A stretch of DNA of 64,000 nt from Coriobacteriia bacterium (GTDB lineage: Bacteria > Actinomycetota > Coriobacteriia > Coriobacteriales > QAMH01): positions 649,557 through 713,556 of the forward strand of contig QAMH01000006.1 in assembly GCA_003149935.1 (NCBI GenBank), given 5' to 3'. Both the position numbers and the translations under genes were made by a program. A model generated the notes under the pieces. That model was not told where the DNA came from. It made no database searches and worked only from the letters and a program-made list of their open reading frames with translations. Position 1 is the first letter of the stretch; the number at the start of each line of letters is the position of its first letter. Positions 18,065 to 27,289 of the stretch are shown here, piece by piece.

Positions 18065-19081
18065 ATGCAGACGATGCATTTAAGGACGTGTTCGAATTTG
18101 AGAAATATCGTGGTCTCGGTTGTCATACCGGTCAGAAACGAAGAGCGTTTTATTTCCGAATGTCTAGACTCTCTTCTCAAGCAAACGTATCCAAAGGAGC
18201 AAATGGAATGGATTATCGTTGATGGGAAATCCGATGATTCAACCTGGGAAGTGCTCGAGTCATACAGGTCATTGAATCCCGAGTTGATAATTCTCGCTTC
18301 CAATCCTCAGAAAACCGCACCTTGTGCAATGAACATCGGCATCGACGCCTCAAGAGGAAAGTACATTGTCAGGTTAGACGCCCATGCGGAGTACCCGACA
18401 GATTATATCGAGAAATGCGTGCATTACCTTGAAACAGACGATGCCGACAACGTAGGTGGACTAGCCATCACAAAGGGCAAAACTCCATTAGGAGAGACAA
18501 TAGCAAAAATGCTTTCTTCTCCTTTCGGCGTAGGCAATTCGCAGTTCAGGATTGGAGGTAAGTCAGGTTACGTCGACACAGTTCCGTTCGGCGCCTTTAA
18601 ACGAGAAGTTTTCGAAACACTCGGAGGCTACAACGAAAGACTTGTTCGAAATCAAGACAATGAGATGAATCATAGAATCAGGTCGAACGGAGGGAAAATC
18701 TATCTAGCTTCTGACATCAATTTCACGTACTACTGCCGAGATACATTAAAAGGCATCATACGGATGGCATTTGATAACGGAAAATGGAATGTGCTGACTT
18801 CAAAAATCGTTCCGGGCACAATGGGATGGCGTCACTTTGTCCCCCTGGTATTCGTTTTTTCGCTGATCTTTCTAATCATCGCGTCCTTCCCCCTACCCGC
18901 CGCACGCCTTGTCTTGGCCTTAGAGTTAATAGCCTACATTTTGTGTGACGTATACTTTTCGAAGAAAGTCGCATCAGGAATAAAAGATTTTTTTGTTTTG
19001 CTGGGATTGCATCCGCTATTCCACATTAGTTATGGACTTGGCTCGATGGTCGGACTAATAAAAGCACCATTCTTTAAATAG
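18065..19081 (+). CDS. Family 2 glycosyltransferase, ExoA/succinoglycan type
   Basis: The product is about 338 residues. The GT-A fold is marked by VVSVVIPVRNEERFI near the start, IIVDGKSDDST and the acidic VRLDAHAEYP. A acceptor-site stretch follows (FGAFKREVFETLGGYNE, then RNQDNEMNHRI). The C-terminal 80 residues hold two or three membrane helices. This layout is that of ExoA-like enzymes which extend lipid-linked exopolysaccharide repeat units on the cytoplasmic face. It is the first plus-strand gene of locus A. ATG 18065 and ATG 18074 are both possible starts, neither with a Shine-Dalgarno. Confidence 0.85.
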   Translation: MQTMHLRTCSNLRNIVVSVVIPVRNEERFISECLDSLLKQTYPKEQMEWIIVDGKSDDSTWEVLESYRSLNPELIILASNPQKTAPCAMNIGIDASRGKYIVRLDAHAEYPTDYIEKCVHYLETDDADNVGGLAITKGKTPLGETIAKMLSSPFGVGNSQFRIGGKSGYVDTVPFGAFKREVFETLGGYNERLVRNQDNEMNHRIRSNGGKIYLASDINFTYYCRDTLKGIIRMAFDNGKWNVLTSKIVPGTMGWRHFVPLVFVFSLIFLIIASFPLPAARLVLALELIAYILCDVYFSKKVASGIKDFFVLLGLHPLFHISYGLGSMVGLIKAPFFK

Positions 19082-19169
19082 AGAATAGAGCCTTATCGAT
19101 CTCCCTCCAGGAAGGGGCTAAATCGCAACCCAAGCCAGTAAGCTACCTAATCAGGAAAGTTGAGCAACG

Positions 19170-20486
19170 ATGGAACAGAGTGAACTACAGAGCAAGATCC
19201 GTAATCGTCAGTTGATATGTGGTGCAGTCGGCCTTGGCTATGTTGGGCTGCCGCTTGCGGTTGCAATGGCAAGCGCAGGCTACAAAACTATAGGATACGA
19301 TGTCTCCGCAGAAAAGGTCGCCCTCGTTAACCAAGGAAAGAACTACATCGGCGACATCGAAGACTCAACACTTGCTAGACTCGTTGAATTAGACCTGCTC
19401 GAAGCGACAAACGACGTGTCGAAAATTCGTGAATGCGACTTCGTTACAATATGTGTTCCAACCCCTCTTGATCGTCACCAACAACCCGAAACGTCCTACA
19501 TGGAAGAATCCACAAAAGCTATAGCTCCGTACTTGAAAAAGGGGGCTATGATCGTTCTTGAATCCACAACATACCCCGGGACGACCGAGGATTTAATCAG
19601 GCCCATTATCGAGACGGAATCGGGCATGAAATGTGGCACAGACTTTTATCTCGCCTTTAGTCCAGAACGCGTTGATCCTGGCAATCCAATATACAAGACA
19701 AACAACACTCCCAAAGTCGTCGGCGCAATTGGCAAAGAAGCCCTTGACTCGATCTCCTCTGTCTACGACAGCTTTCTTGAAGGGGAAATCGTGAAGGTAT
19801 CGAGCCCCGCAATCGCAGAAATGGAAAAGATACTGGAAAATACGTACAGGAATGTCAACATCGGCCTTATAAACGAAATGGCAATGCTATGTGACCGTAT
19901 GAGAATTAATATATGGGAAGTAATCGACGCAGCAAAAACGAAGCCCTATGGATTCACCGCATTCTATCCGGGGCCAGGCCTCGGCGGACATTGCATACCC
20001 CTCGATCCGTACTATCTTTCGTGGAAGGCGAGAGAATACGGCTTCCATACGAGCATGATCGAGTCTTCCATGATGATCAACGACAAAATGCCCGAGTACT
20101 GTGCCGATCGTATCGCCAGAGCATTAAATGATACCGGAAAGGCAGTCAATGGATCAGATGTCCTGATTCTAGGCGTAGCTTATAAAAGGGATATTGATGA
20201 TTACAGAGAAAGCCCCGCGCTCCGGCTTATCGAAGAGCTGAAAAACCGCGGCGCGAGCGTAAGCTACTATGACCCCTGGATACCCGAATACAAATATAAG
20301 GACGAAACGATGCACTCAGCCCCGTGCCTCTCGGAAAACCTGCTCGATAGCGCCGATATTGTAGTGATTGCTTGCGACCATTCCAATGTGGACTACGAAA
20401 AGGTGCAGCAGCACTCACGCATCGTATTTGACACAAGAAATGCGACAAAACAGCTTGGCAAAAAAGAAAACATCATACTTCTCTAG
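19170..20486 (+). CDS. Nucleotide-sugar 6-dehydrogenase (UDP-GlcNAc/UDP-Glc dehydrogenase family, WbpA-like)
   Basis: The 438-residue enzyme has an N-terminal NAD-binding site (GAVGLGYVGLPLA, about 18-30), the ESTTYPGTT motif and the catalytic Cys in GLGGHCIPLDP (C275), then the C-terminal UDP-binding domain. It oxidises C6 of a UDP-hexose to the uronic acid with two NAD+. The PGLGGHCIPLDPYYLSWKA block favours the N-acetylhexosamine dehydrogenases (WbpA/WecC/TviB) over UDP-glucose dehydrogenase. It supplies an acidic sugar for locus A, and an asparagine-synthase-like gene two positions on may amidate that carboxylate. Confidence 0.9.
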   Translation: MEQSELQSKIRNRQLICGAVGLGYVGLPLAVAMASAGYKTIGYDVSAEKVALVNQGKNYIGDIEDSTLARLVELDLLEATNDVSKIRECDFVTICVPTPLDRHQQPETSYMEESTKAIAPYLKKGAMIVLESTTYPGTTEDLIRPIIETESGMKCGTDFYLAFSPERVDPGNPIYKTNNTPKVVGAIGKEALDSISSVYDSFLEGEIVKVSSPAIAEMEKILENTYRNVNIGLINEMAMLCDRMRINIWEVIDAAKTKPYGFTAFYPGPGLGGHCIPLDPYYLSWKAREYGFHTSMIESSMMINDKMPEYCADRIARALNDTGKAVNGSDVLILGVAYKRDIDDYRESPALRLIEELKNRGASVSYYDPWIPEYKYKDETMHSAPCLSENLLDSADIVVIACDHSNVDYEKVQQHSRIVFDTRNATKQLGKKENIILL

Positions 20487-20528
20487 CGACTCCATTGCTT
20501 TTTTCTCCAGCTAGGGAGGCAGACATAC

Positions 20529-21740
20529 ATGGGCCGTTGCGCACTCAAAAAAAATGATATCGTCCCCCTATCCCCACTCGCATCAGCTGTCGTTTGGGCG
20601 TGTCTAATATTTCCCGTGGTCTTCAGCTCTGGAGATAGTAATCCGTTGCTATTGCCAGCAATAGTTATTGCCACGATTGCATTCGCCCTTAAGTTGCTTC
20701 AGGAATACCGTTGTGATGGGGTAGTCCTAAAATATGCCGCAGCAATGTTTGTGCTTGCACTGATTCAGTTAATAGGTTGTTTCTTTGTGCAGGATATTCT
20801 GTCGATACGCTACGTTTTCTATATTGTCGCAATCACGCTTTTCTCTTGCTGTTTCATCACAAATTCGCTGAAACCAAGCGCAAATCTCATAGCAGGTATC
20901 GGGGCAATTGCCATTTTAATTCGCTTCATTATGTACCTTTTCGACAACACAACGCTGGAATCTAAAAACACTCTTCCGGGAATCTTGGTCTTCGTAATTG
21001 CATATATGGTCTTCTGTCATTTTCGCGATTGCGAGGAACATGGTGTTGGATTGGGTCACTACAGAATCAGAATAGCAGTTCTTCTGGTGAGCATTATCCT
21101 TGCAATAATTATGATTGACATAACCAAATCACGAACGGCACTCATTGTTTTTGCAATCATTGTGATTCTTTATCTCGCGCTAGCAATGACAAAGCCGTCT
21201 TCAAAGGCCCTAAAGATAATGTTCTTCGCCCTCGTCATTCTTCTTTTTGTCGGTCTATACGTTTACGTCAACGCCAAAAACTTTGGATGGTACGATTTTC
21301 TCAATAACTATTCAGTGAGGCTTTTTGGGAAAAACATCGATTCATCGAGACCGGCGCTTTGGGCAGAAGCTCTAAGTTCCTTGGATTCTCATTTCATCCT
21401 AGGCTTAGGAACCGGTGCTCAGCCGGGAGGGTCCTTTGCAGGCAAATCCTTTCACAATACATTCCTTCAGCTGCTTGTACAAAATGGAATTGTTGGACTC
21501 GTAGTGTTTGTCGCTACTCTCGGATTCCTTTGGATACAGATCTCTAAGAACGCATGCAGCCAGACCACCTTCTTCTCAATCGCCGTCTTCACGGGAATCA
21601 TTATTTACAATTGTTTCGAATGCACGCTCCTTTGCAACAAGTTAGCTCTTGGATTCATCGAGTGGCTTCTCATAGCGTCAGCATCATACTCCCCTACAGA
21701 GCAGCGTGAGCGACCGAAAGGATTAGCGTGTCGAAACTGA
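20529..21740 (+). CDS. O-antigen polymerase/ligase-like membrane protein (Wzy)
   Basis: The 403-residue polytopic protein has about ten to eleven hydrophobic helices and a larger external loop near residues 270-320. That loop contains SSRPALWAEALSSL and the GLGTGAQPGG motif typical of Wzy/WaaL proteins. It would join lipid-linked repeat units outside the membrane. A strong GGAGG precedes the ATG. Its 3' end overlaps the GTG start of the next gene by 13 bp, which places it firmly in the locus A operon. Confidence 0.82.
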   Translation: MGRCALKKNDIVPLSPLASAVVWACLIFPVVFSSGDSNPLLLPAIVIATIAFALKLLQEYRCDGVVLKYAAAMFVLALIQLIGCFFVQDILSIRYVFYIVAITLFSCCFITNSLKPSANLIAGIGAIAILIRFIMYLFDNTTLESKNTLPGILVFVIAYMVFCHFRDCEEHGVGLGHYRIRIAVLLVSIILAIIMIDITKSRTALIVFAIIVILYLALAMTKPSSKALKIMFFALVILLFVGLYVYVNAKNFGWYDFLNNYSVRLFGKNIDSSRPALWAEALSSLDSHFILGLGTGAQPGGSFAGKSFHNTFLQLLVQNGIVGLVVFVATLGFLWIQISKNACSQTTFFSIAVFTGIIIYNCFECTLLCNKLALGFIEWLLIASASYSPTEQRERPKGLACRN

Positions 21741-23476
21741 TAATAGAAACAAATCAAGAAGAATTCAGTAAGCTGATTGACATCATCCCGGCCTGCTTTA
21801 GAAACACATTCCAATCTAGCGGCGAGTTTGGGTCAATTGCAACTTTTGGCAAGCTAAAAGTACCGACCACAAATGTGCATAGCGGCAATTCCGGATTTGC
21901 CGTCGGGATCGGAACTTACATCTACGAAGGCAAAATCGATTCGGATGCTTTGCGATGCATATACGAAGCCTTTTCCGGAGATGTTCGTGCACTCCAAAAA
22001 GTGTTAATTGGGTCGTACGCAATTGCCATCTGGAAAAACAACAAACTAGTCGTATTTGTCGACTCGAACGGAACCCAGGATCTCTATTACACCCTAGATA
22101 AGTATAATGTTTCGATTTGTAGCAGCCTATTTCATCTTGGAAAAGTTCATAGACCAATCTCGTTGAACTCGGAGGCCATGGTACAACAGCTTTTCCAGTC
22201 GTGTATCGTTGGTGACGCAACGATACTCGATGGGATTTCGAGGCTTGACGGCAATCATGCCATTTCCTGGCGTGAGGGAATATGGTCAATGGACTTTCTA
22301 CCACCCCTAGACATGTCCATTGAAAAGGGCCGTTCGTTATCATCCGCCGCCGCATGCAAGTTTTCGTCCATAAGAGACACCTTTGTTACACCCGCAGTCG
22401 CAATGACCGGCGGACAAGACAGCCGCCTTGCCCTGTCCCTGCTTCTTGGCGCCGGAATAAGGCCTCGCCTTATCTACTGGCGAGGAAACTCAATTTCGAC
22501 AAACACAAAAGAGCAGGATTACGAATGCACTTGTCAGCTCGCCTCGAAGTATGATTTGGATGTCGAAGTATGGGACGCATGCGACTCTTCCAGGGAACAC
22601 TATGCCAAAGCTCTTGGCGTATTTGGAGAGTACGCTCATCTATATGGCTACAATGAAAATCTGATTCACTCGTTTTTCAATACATCGGTGGATTTCATAA
22701 CATTTGGCTATTTTGGAGAAATGTTTCGCAACACCGAAGACATACAGGCTTACGACAAAGAGTCTTTTACCGTAGCGGAACTATTTGATGATTTGTACCT
22801 ACGGGGATCATACAAGGATATTTACCCTGAATTTACCGCTTATCGCGCCCATATCTTGGATTCAATGACCGCGATATGCGAAAACCTCGGAATTGATTCG
22901 AGCAACTTGACTAAATCGGATTTTCAGCATCTTAACACCGAAATGTACAGAAAAAGAGCTGATATCCACATGACCAATTATGCGAATCAGTTCATGTACT
23001 CCTTTTTAGTGCTTGGCGACCGGATGATGACCGATAGTATGAACCTTATGGGATTTGATGACCGCGTGGGATCAAAGCCTATGATCGAAGCTATTCACAA
23101 TCTCACTCCAGAGTTACTTGAAGTGCCCTTCTTCTCACATATCAGAAAAATGAAATATGATGCGCAAAGTCATGCGTTGAACGAAGAGAGCCAGGTCAAA
23201 ACTCGGATTAAGCAGTATCTCCAAAAGGAAAAAAAGAGCGCCTGGTATTATCCATTTGCAAGAAGAATATATCACTTGCTTAATCACGATAAGAAATCTC
23301 TTACAGAGCTTAACCGAGATTCTCCCGCTAGAGAGAAATATCTTGCCTTGCTCGAATCGGCGGACGTTCTGCAGCCCATCGACAGAAAACGGCTCAATCA
23401 ACTTGAGCTAGATTCAAATATTCTATTGAATTACCATCATTTTGAAATCATGTGGCAAGAAATGAATAGGGGCTAA
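21728..23476 (+). CDS. Asparagine-synthase-like amidotransferase lacking the glutaminase Cys
   Basis: The 582-residue protein matches the asparagine synthetase fold. An N-terminal Ntn-like region contains FVDSNGTQDLYYT, and the ATP-pyrophosphatase PP-loop is AMTGGQDS (about 226-233). The Cys that normally follows the initiator Met and hydrolyses glutamine is absent, since the protein begins MSKLIIETNQ. Ammonia must then come from solution or a partner. In polysaccharide loci such proteins are linked to amidation of uronic acids, which fits the UDP-sugar dehydrogenase upstream. The GTG start has AAAGGA upstream and overlaps the polymerase gene. Confidence 0.8.
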   Translation: MSKLIIETNQEEFSKLIDIIPACFRNTFQSSGEFGSIATFGKLKVPTTNVHSGNSGFAVGIGTYIYEGKIDSDALRCIYEAFSGDVRALQKVLIGSYAIAIWKNNKLVVFVDSNGTQDLYYTLDKYNVSICSSLFHLGKVHRPISLNSEAMVQQLFQSCIVGDATILDGISRLDGNHAISWREGIWSMDFLPPLDMSIEKGRSLSSAAACKFSSIRDTFVTPAVAMTGGQDSRLALSLLLGAGIRPRLIYWRGNSISTNTKEQDYECTCQLASKYDLDVEVWDACDSSREHYAKALGVFGEYAHLYGYNENLIHSFFNTSVDFITFGYFGEMFRNTEDIQAYDKESFTVAELFDDLYLRGSYKDIYPEFTAYRAHILDSMTAICENLGIDSSNLTKSDFQHLNTEMYRKRADIHMTNYANQFMYSFLVLGDRMMTDSMNLMGFDDRVGSKPMIEAIHNLTPELLEVPFFSHIRKMKYDAQSHALNEESQVKTRIKQYLQKEKKSAWYYPFARRIYHLLNHDKKSLTELNRDSPAREKYLALLESADVLQPIDRKRLNQLELDSNILLNYHHFEIMWQEMNRG

Positions 23477-23483
23477 ACACCCA

Positions 23484-24887
23484 GTGCAGACGTTCGGAAA
23501 AACGTACACGGCATTGCTCTGGAAGTTGCTCGAAAGAGGCGGCAGCAAGGCCTTGCGCCTTATTGTCCAAATTATACTCGCTCGCATACTGGCACCTGAA
23601 GAGTTTGGCTTACTCGCCGTTATGCTCGTTTTTATCTCGTTAGGAGACATCGTCGTATTGGGAGGGCTTAATTCTGCTTTAATCCAAAGCGTGAATCCTC
23701 AGAGAGTGGACTACTCAACTGCCTTCTGGATTAGCATGGGGTTTTCCTTAGCTTCCTTTCTGACGCTGCTTGTTTTGTCCAATCCGATTGCTGTCTTTTA
23801 CGATAACCTCGCGCTAGCCGTCCCCCTGCAGGTGCTTGCGCTTCAGTTTTTCCCCTTGTCATTCAACAGCATTCAAGTCGCGAAAACAACGCGTCAGTTA
23901 AACATGCGCCCAGTCTTCATCGGAGCCATTGCTTCCGAAGTCGTTGCGAGTATTGTCGCAATCTGGATGGCTATGGAGGGCTTGGGGCTTTGGAGCCTGA
24001 TTGCCCAGCAACTCATTGCTGCATTAACCGCTTGTTGCGTCACTGCACTATTCGTAAAGTGGCTTCCAAGGCTTGAGTTTTCCTCAGAATCCGCAAAGAC
24101 ATTAATTTCGTTTGGTTGGAAGGTCATGGGCACTGAACTGCTGAATTCCGCAGCGAACAGCATGTATACCCTGCTTGTCGGCAAATGGTACTCAACGAAA
24201 GACCTTGGCTACTATTCTCAAGGGCAAAGATACCCCTCAGCAATATGCGAAGTGATAACCGGGGCACTTGCACCAGTCCTGTTGGCAGACTTCTCAAGTC
24301 GCAGCCAATGCTCGAAAGTTCATTTAAAGCACGGACTAAGAAAAGCAAACAGGGAGACCATGCTGGTCATGACTCCCATCATCATAATTATATTGATATA
24401 TGCGGAGCCTATCATTCGACTTCTTTTAACTGAGAAATGGCTTCCCTGCACTACGATATTACAGCTTTTTTGTCTTATCTCACTTTTGAAGTCAACTTCC
24501 CTAATATGTAGACAAGCGCTGTTGGCCATCGGAAAAAGCGAGCTTCCGATGCGCATCGCCTTGCTTAAGCTTCCTTTTTCGCTTGTGCTTCTGGGGCTTG
24601 TCTACGCGTTCGGTGGAAACATAGAATTCGCTACAGCCGCATGGATGATCGCCGGTCTATTTGAACAACTCGCAACTTCAGTTTATTGCAGAGAATACCT
24701 GGGGTACAAATACCCTGAGCAAATCAGCGACATGGGCGCGCCACTTGCTCTAGGATGTATTTGTGCAATTCTCCCATTGACCGCCGCATATTTTAACGTT
24801 CCTTATCTTGTCTCTGGAATTTTGTATTTAATCCTTTATTGCATCATCATCCTGCTCATTCGCATAAAATCAAAGAGTAGAAAATAA
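23484..24887 (+). CDS. Polysaccharide flippase (Wzx, WzxC/TuaB-like)
   Basis: The 467-residue polytopic protein has about 12 to 14 helices and the typical opening of the MATE/PST export family (ALRLIVQIILARILAPEEFG, then LGGLNSALIQ and DYSTAFW). It would move lipid-linked repeat units or lipid-carried glycans across the membrane. A GTG start lies seven bases after the previous stop. It is the flippase of locus A; a second, less similar one belongs to locus B at 40183. Confidence 0.87.
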   Translation: MQTFGKTYTALLWKLLERGGSKALRLIVQIILARILAPEEFGLLAVMLVFISLGDIVVLGGLNSALIQSVNPQRVDYSTAFWISMGFSLASFLTLLVLSNPIAVFYDNLALAVPLQVLALQFFPLSFNSIQVAKTTRQLNMRPVFIGAIASEVVASIVAIWMAMEGLGLWSLIAQQLIAALTACCVTALFVKWLPRLEFSSESAKTLISFGWKVMGTELLNSAANSMYTLLVGKWYSTKDLGYYSQGQRYPSAICEVITGALAPVLLADFSSRSQCSKVHLKHGLRKANRETMLVMTPIIIIILIYAEPIIRLLLTEKWLPCTTILQLFCLISLLKSTSLICRQALLAIGKSELPMRIALLKLPFSLVLLGLVYAFGGNIEFATAAWMIAGLFEQLATSVYCREYLGYKYPEQISDMGAPLALGCICAILPLTAAYFNVPYLVSGILYLILYCIIILLIRIKSKSRK

Positions 24888-24923
24888 GCACCTTGTCCCG
24901 ATAGCACCACTGGGAGAGTCAAG

Positions 24924-25550
24924 ATGAACAAAACGAAACTAATTATTGTAGGAGCAGGCGGGCATGCCATGTCCGTCGTTGATTCTGTAAACCCCAACAC
25001 TACAGAATTAATTGGGTTCATTGATGAATACGCAAGAAATGACACATTTCTTGGACGTCCGATAATCGCCCAGAGATTTGAGCAAATCGACGCACCCGAA
25101 AACTATTCCTTTTTTATTGCAATTGGAGACAACCATGTTCGTTACAAGTGGTATGCCCACCTGAAAAATGCCGGCATGCATATCATAAACATCATTGATT
25201 CGAGTGCAATTGTCTCCCATACCGCTCGTATTGGAGAAGGGAACTTCATTGGTAAGCTGGCAGTCGTAAACAGCTTCGCAGAGATAGGAGACAACAACAT
25301 CATCAACACTCGTGCCCTAGTCGAGCATCGCTGCAGGGTTGGGAGCCATAATCATGTATCCACCAATTCCGTTCTTAACGGTGACGTAATTGTTGGAGAC
25401 GGTACCTTCGTCGGCAGCAGCTCTGTAACAAATGGCCAGCTTACGATTGGGTCATGGTCGATAATCGGTTCAGGGTCATCAGTCATTCGAAACGTGGGGG
25501 ACAGTGTTACTGTCGTCGGCACTCCTGCCCGAGTAATAAAAAGGAGATAA
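24924..25550 (+). CDS. neuD: NeuD/PglD/LegH-family sugar O- or N-acetyltransferase
   Basis: The 208-residue protein begins with a Rossmann-like domain (LIIVGAGGHAMSVVDS) and continues into a left-handed beta-helix of hexapeptide repeats (about 90-200), ending VVGTPARVIKRR. This is the NeuD/PglD family. Members acetylate sialic acid (NeuD) or the 4-amino group of UDP-bacillosamine and legionaminic precursors (PglD, LegH). Next to neuB it would be called neuD, but the PglE/PglF-like genes downstream would also need such an acetyltransferase. GGGAGAG precedes the ATG, and its stop is one base from the neuB start. Confidence 0.85.
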   Translation: MNKTKLIIVGAGGHAMSVVDSVNPNTTELIGFIDEYARNDTFLGRPIIAQRFEQIDAPENYSFFIAIGDNHVRYKWYAHLKNAGMHIINIIDSSAIVSHTARIGEGNFIGKLAVVNSFAEIGDNNIINTRALVEHRCRVGSHNHVSTNSVLNGDVIVGDGTFVGSSSVTNGQLTIGSWSIIGSGSSVIRNVGDSVTVVGTPARVIKRR

Positions 25551-25551
25551 C

Positions 25552-26598
25552 ATGTCAACTCACGTATATCTAATTGCTGAAATAGGATGTAACCATAATG
25601 GAGATCCTAAACTAGCAAAGGAAATGATCGCCCAGGCGAAAAAATGTGGAGTCGATGCTGTTAAATTTCAGTCTTTCTCTGCATCTTCGCTCGTATCCAA
25701 GTTTGCGGAGAAGGCTGATTATCAGAAAAGAAATATGGGGCGTGAAGAAACGCAGCTCGAGATGCTCCAAAAGCTCGAGCTGTCACACGAAGATTACCTA
25801 CAGTTGAAAAAGTATGCGGAATCCTTGAATCTTGATGTGTTTTCCACCCCGTTTGATTTGGAAACAATCGACTTCCTTAAAGACGCAGGCCAAACGATTT
25901 GGAAGGTTCCTTCGGGAGAAATAACTAATCTCCCCTATCTGCGATCCATTGCACAAGTGTCGTGTCCAAAACGAAAATTCATTGTCTCGTCGGGTATGGC
26001 AACCATCGAAGAATTGAAATCCTGCATCGCTGTCCTTAGAGAATCAGGCGTGAATTCCAAAGAAATCACTCTCCTTCATTGCAATACCGAATATCCGACT
26101 CCTGATACCGATGTGAACATTACCGCGATATGCGATTTGCGTCGATCTTTTCCAGGTTTGAACATCGGTTTTTCTGATCATTCGGTTGGTTCTGTCGCCG
26201 CCATTGAAGCTGTTGCGCTTGGTGTCAGCGTTATCGAAAAACATTTCACTCTGGACAAAGCTCTCTCAGGACCCGATCATGTCGCTTCCTCCACACCAGA
26301 CGAGCTTCGCGCCTTGTGCAAAGATGTACGAAGAGCCGAGGCAATGCTCGGACATGGATGCAAAATCGTAACTAAATCCGAGGCGAAAAACAAAAACGCA
26401 GCACGAAAATCCATTGTGGCATCGAGGAAAATTAAGAAAGGGGAAACGTTCACTAATGCAAATCTTGCATGCAAAAGACCAGGATATGGCATCTCCCCTA
26501 TGCTTTGGGACGAGCTTTGCGGTCTAACAGCACAAAGAGACTTCTCTGAGGATGAGCTTATTATCCAAAACGGATTCCCCTGGCAGGAACAGTCATGA
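25552..26598 (+). CDS. neuB: N-acetylneuraminate (or legionaminate) synthase
   Basis: The 348-residue enzyme condenses phosphoenolpyruvate with N-acetylmannosamine or its 2,4-diacetamido analogue to form a nine-carbon nonulosonic acid. The NeuB TIM barrel starts AEIGCNHNGDPKLAKEMI and includes VDAVKFQ, VPSGEITN and the NIGFSDHS and EKHFTLD blocks. The C-terminal 60 residues form the antifreeze-like SAF domain (RKIKKGETFTNANL). A strong AAGGAG precedes the start, and the stop overlaps the neuA start as ATGA. Whether the product is sialic or legionaminic acid cannot be settled by these motifs. Confidence 0.92.
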   Translation: MSTHVYLIAEIGCNHNGDPKLAKEMIAQAKKCGVDAVKFQSFSASSLVSKFAEKADYQKRNMGREETQLEMLQKLELSHEDYLQLKKYAESLNLDVFSTPFDLETIDFLKDAGQTIWKVPSGEITNLPYLRSIAQVSCPKRKFIVSSGMATIEELKSCIAVLRESGVNSKEITLLHCNTEYPTPDTDVNITAICDLRRSFPGLNIGFSDHSVGSVAAIEAVALGVSVIEKHFTLDKALSGPDHVASSTPDELRALCKDVRRAEAMLGHGCKIVTKSEAKNKNAARKSIVASRKIKKGETFTNANLACKRPGYGISPMLWDELCGLTAQRDFSEDELIIQNGFPWQEQS

Positions 26599-27284
26599 CC
26601 CCATGCAGTTACAACAGAACAGCTCTTATTCCCGCACGCTCGGGATCGAAGGGACTAAAAAACAAAAACGTGCTTCCCATATGCGGCAAGCCTATGATTG
26701 CATATACGATCGAAGCGGCATTGGAATCGGAATTGTTCAAGCACGTATACGTATCAACGGATTCAACGGAATACGCTAAGCTCGCCGAACAATATGGAGC
26801 GAAGACTATCCTTAGAGATGAATCGATTTCTGGCGACTCAGCACCCACATATGCCGTAATAGAAGATTTCCTGTCGAAGCTCAGCATGAATCCGGATTAT
26901 TTTGCTCTACTCCAACCAACGTCCCCCTTGCGAACGGCCCAAAGCATCGTTGCTGCTGCAACATTGTTTGAGTCGAATATAGATTCATTCGATTTTCTTG
27001 TATCCGTAAAAGAGTCGGAATTCGGTCCCGATCTGGTAAAACCCATTGAAAATGATTTGAGCATGAAACATTTTTCTGCTGATTTTGCTCACTACGCTAG
27101 GCAAAAAGACAGGAGCTATAGCCCAAATGGAGCGATATACTTCGCAAAACCCAAAGAGTATATGACCCAAAGGCACTTCTTCGGCCACCGGTCCATTGCC
27201 TATATAATGCCCAAACGCGAATCAGTCGATATCGACGATGAAGTTGATTTCATTCTCGCGGAAGCACTTCTGCAAAAGGAGTAG
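26595..27284 (+). CDS. neuA: CMP-N-acetylneuraminic (nonulosonic) acid synthetase
   Basis: The 229-residue cytidylyltransferase activates the nonulosonic acid with CTP to its CMP form, the donor for sialyltransferases. The nucleotide-binding P-loop-like IPARSGSKGLKNKN (about 11-24) is followed by YVSTDS, the LLQPTSPLR motif and the C-terminal VDIDDEVDF metal-binding motif, all diagnostic of NeuA/LegF. It overlaps neuB by four bases and is followed after five bases by neuC, so the four genes neuD-B-A-C are one transcription unit. Confidence 0.92.
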   Translation: MTPCSYNRTALIPARSGSKGLKNKNVLPICGKPMIAYTIEAALESELFKHVYVSTDSTEYAKLAEQYGAKTILRDESISGDSAPTYAVIEDFLSKLSMNPDYFALLQPTSPLRTAQSIVAAATLFESNIDSFDFLVSVKESEFGPDLVKPIENDLSMKHFSADFAHYARQKDRSYSPNGAIYFAKPKEYMTQRHFFGHRSIAYIMPKRESVDIDDEVDFILAEALLQKE

Positions 27285-27289
27285 CTCAA

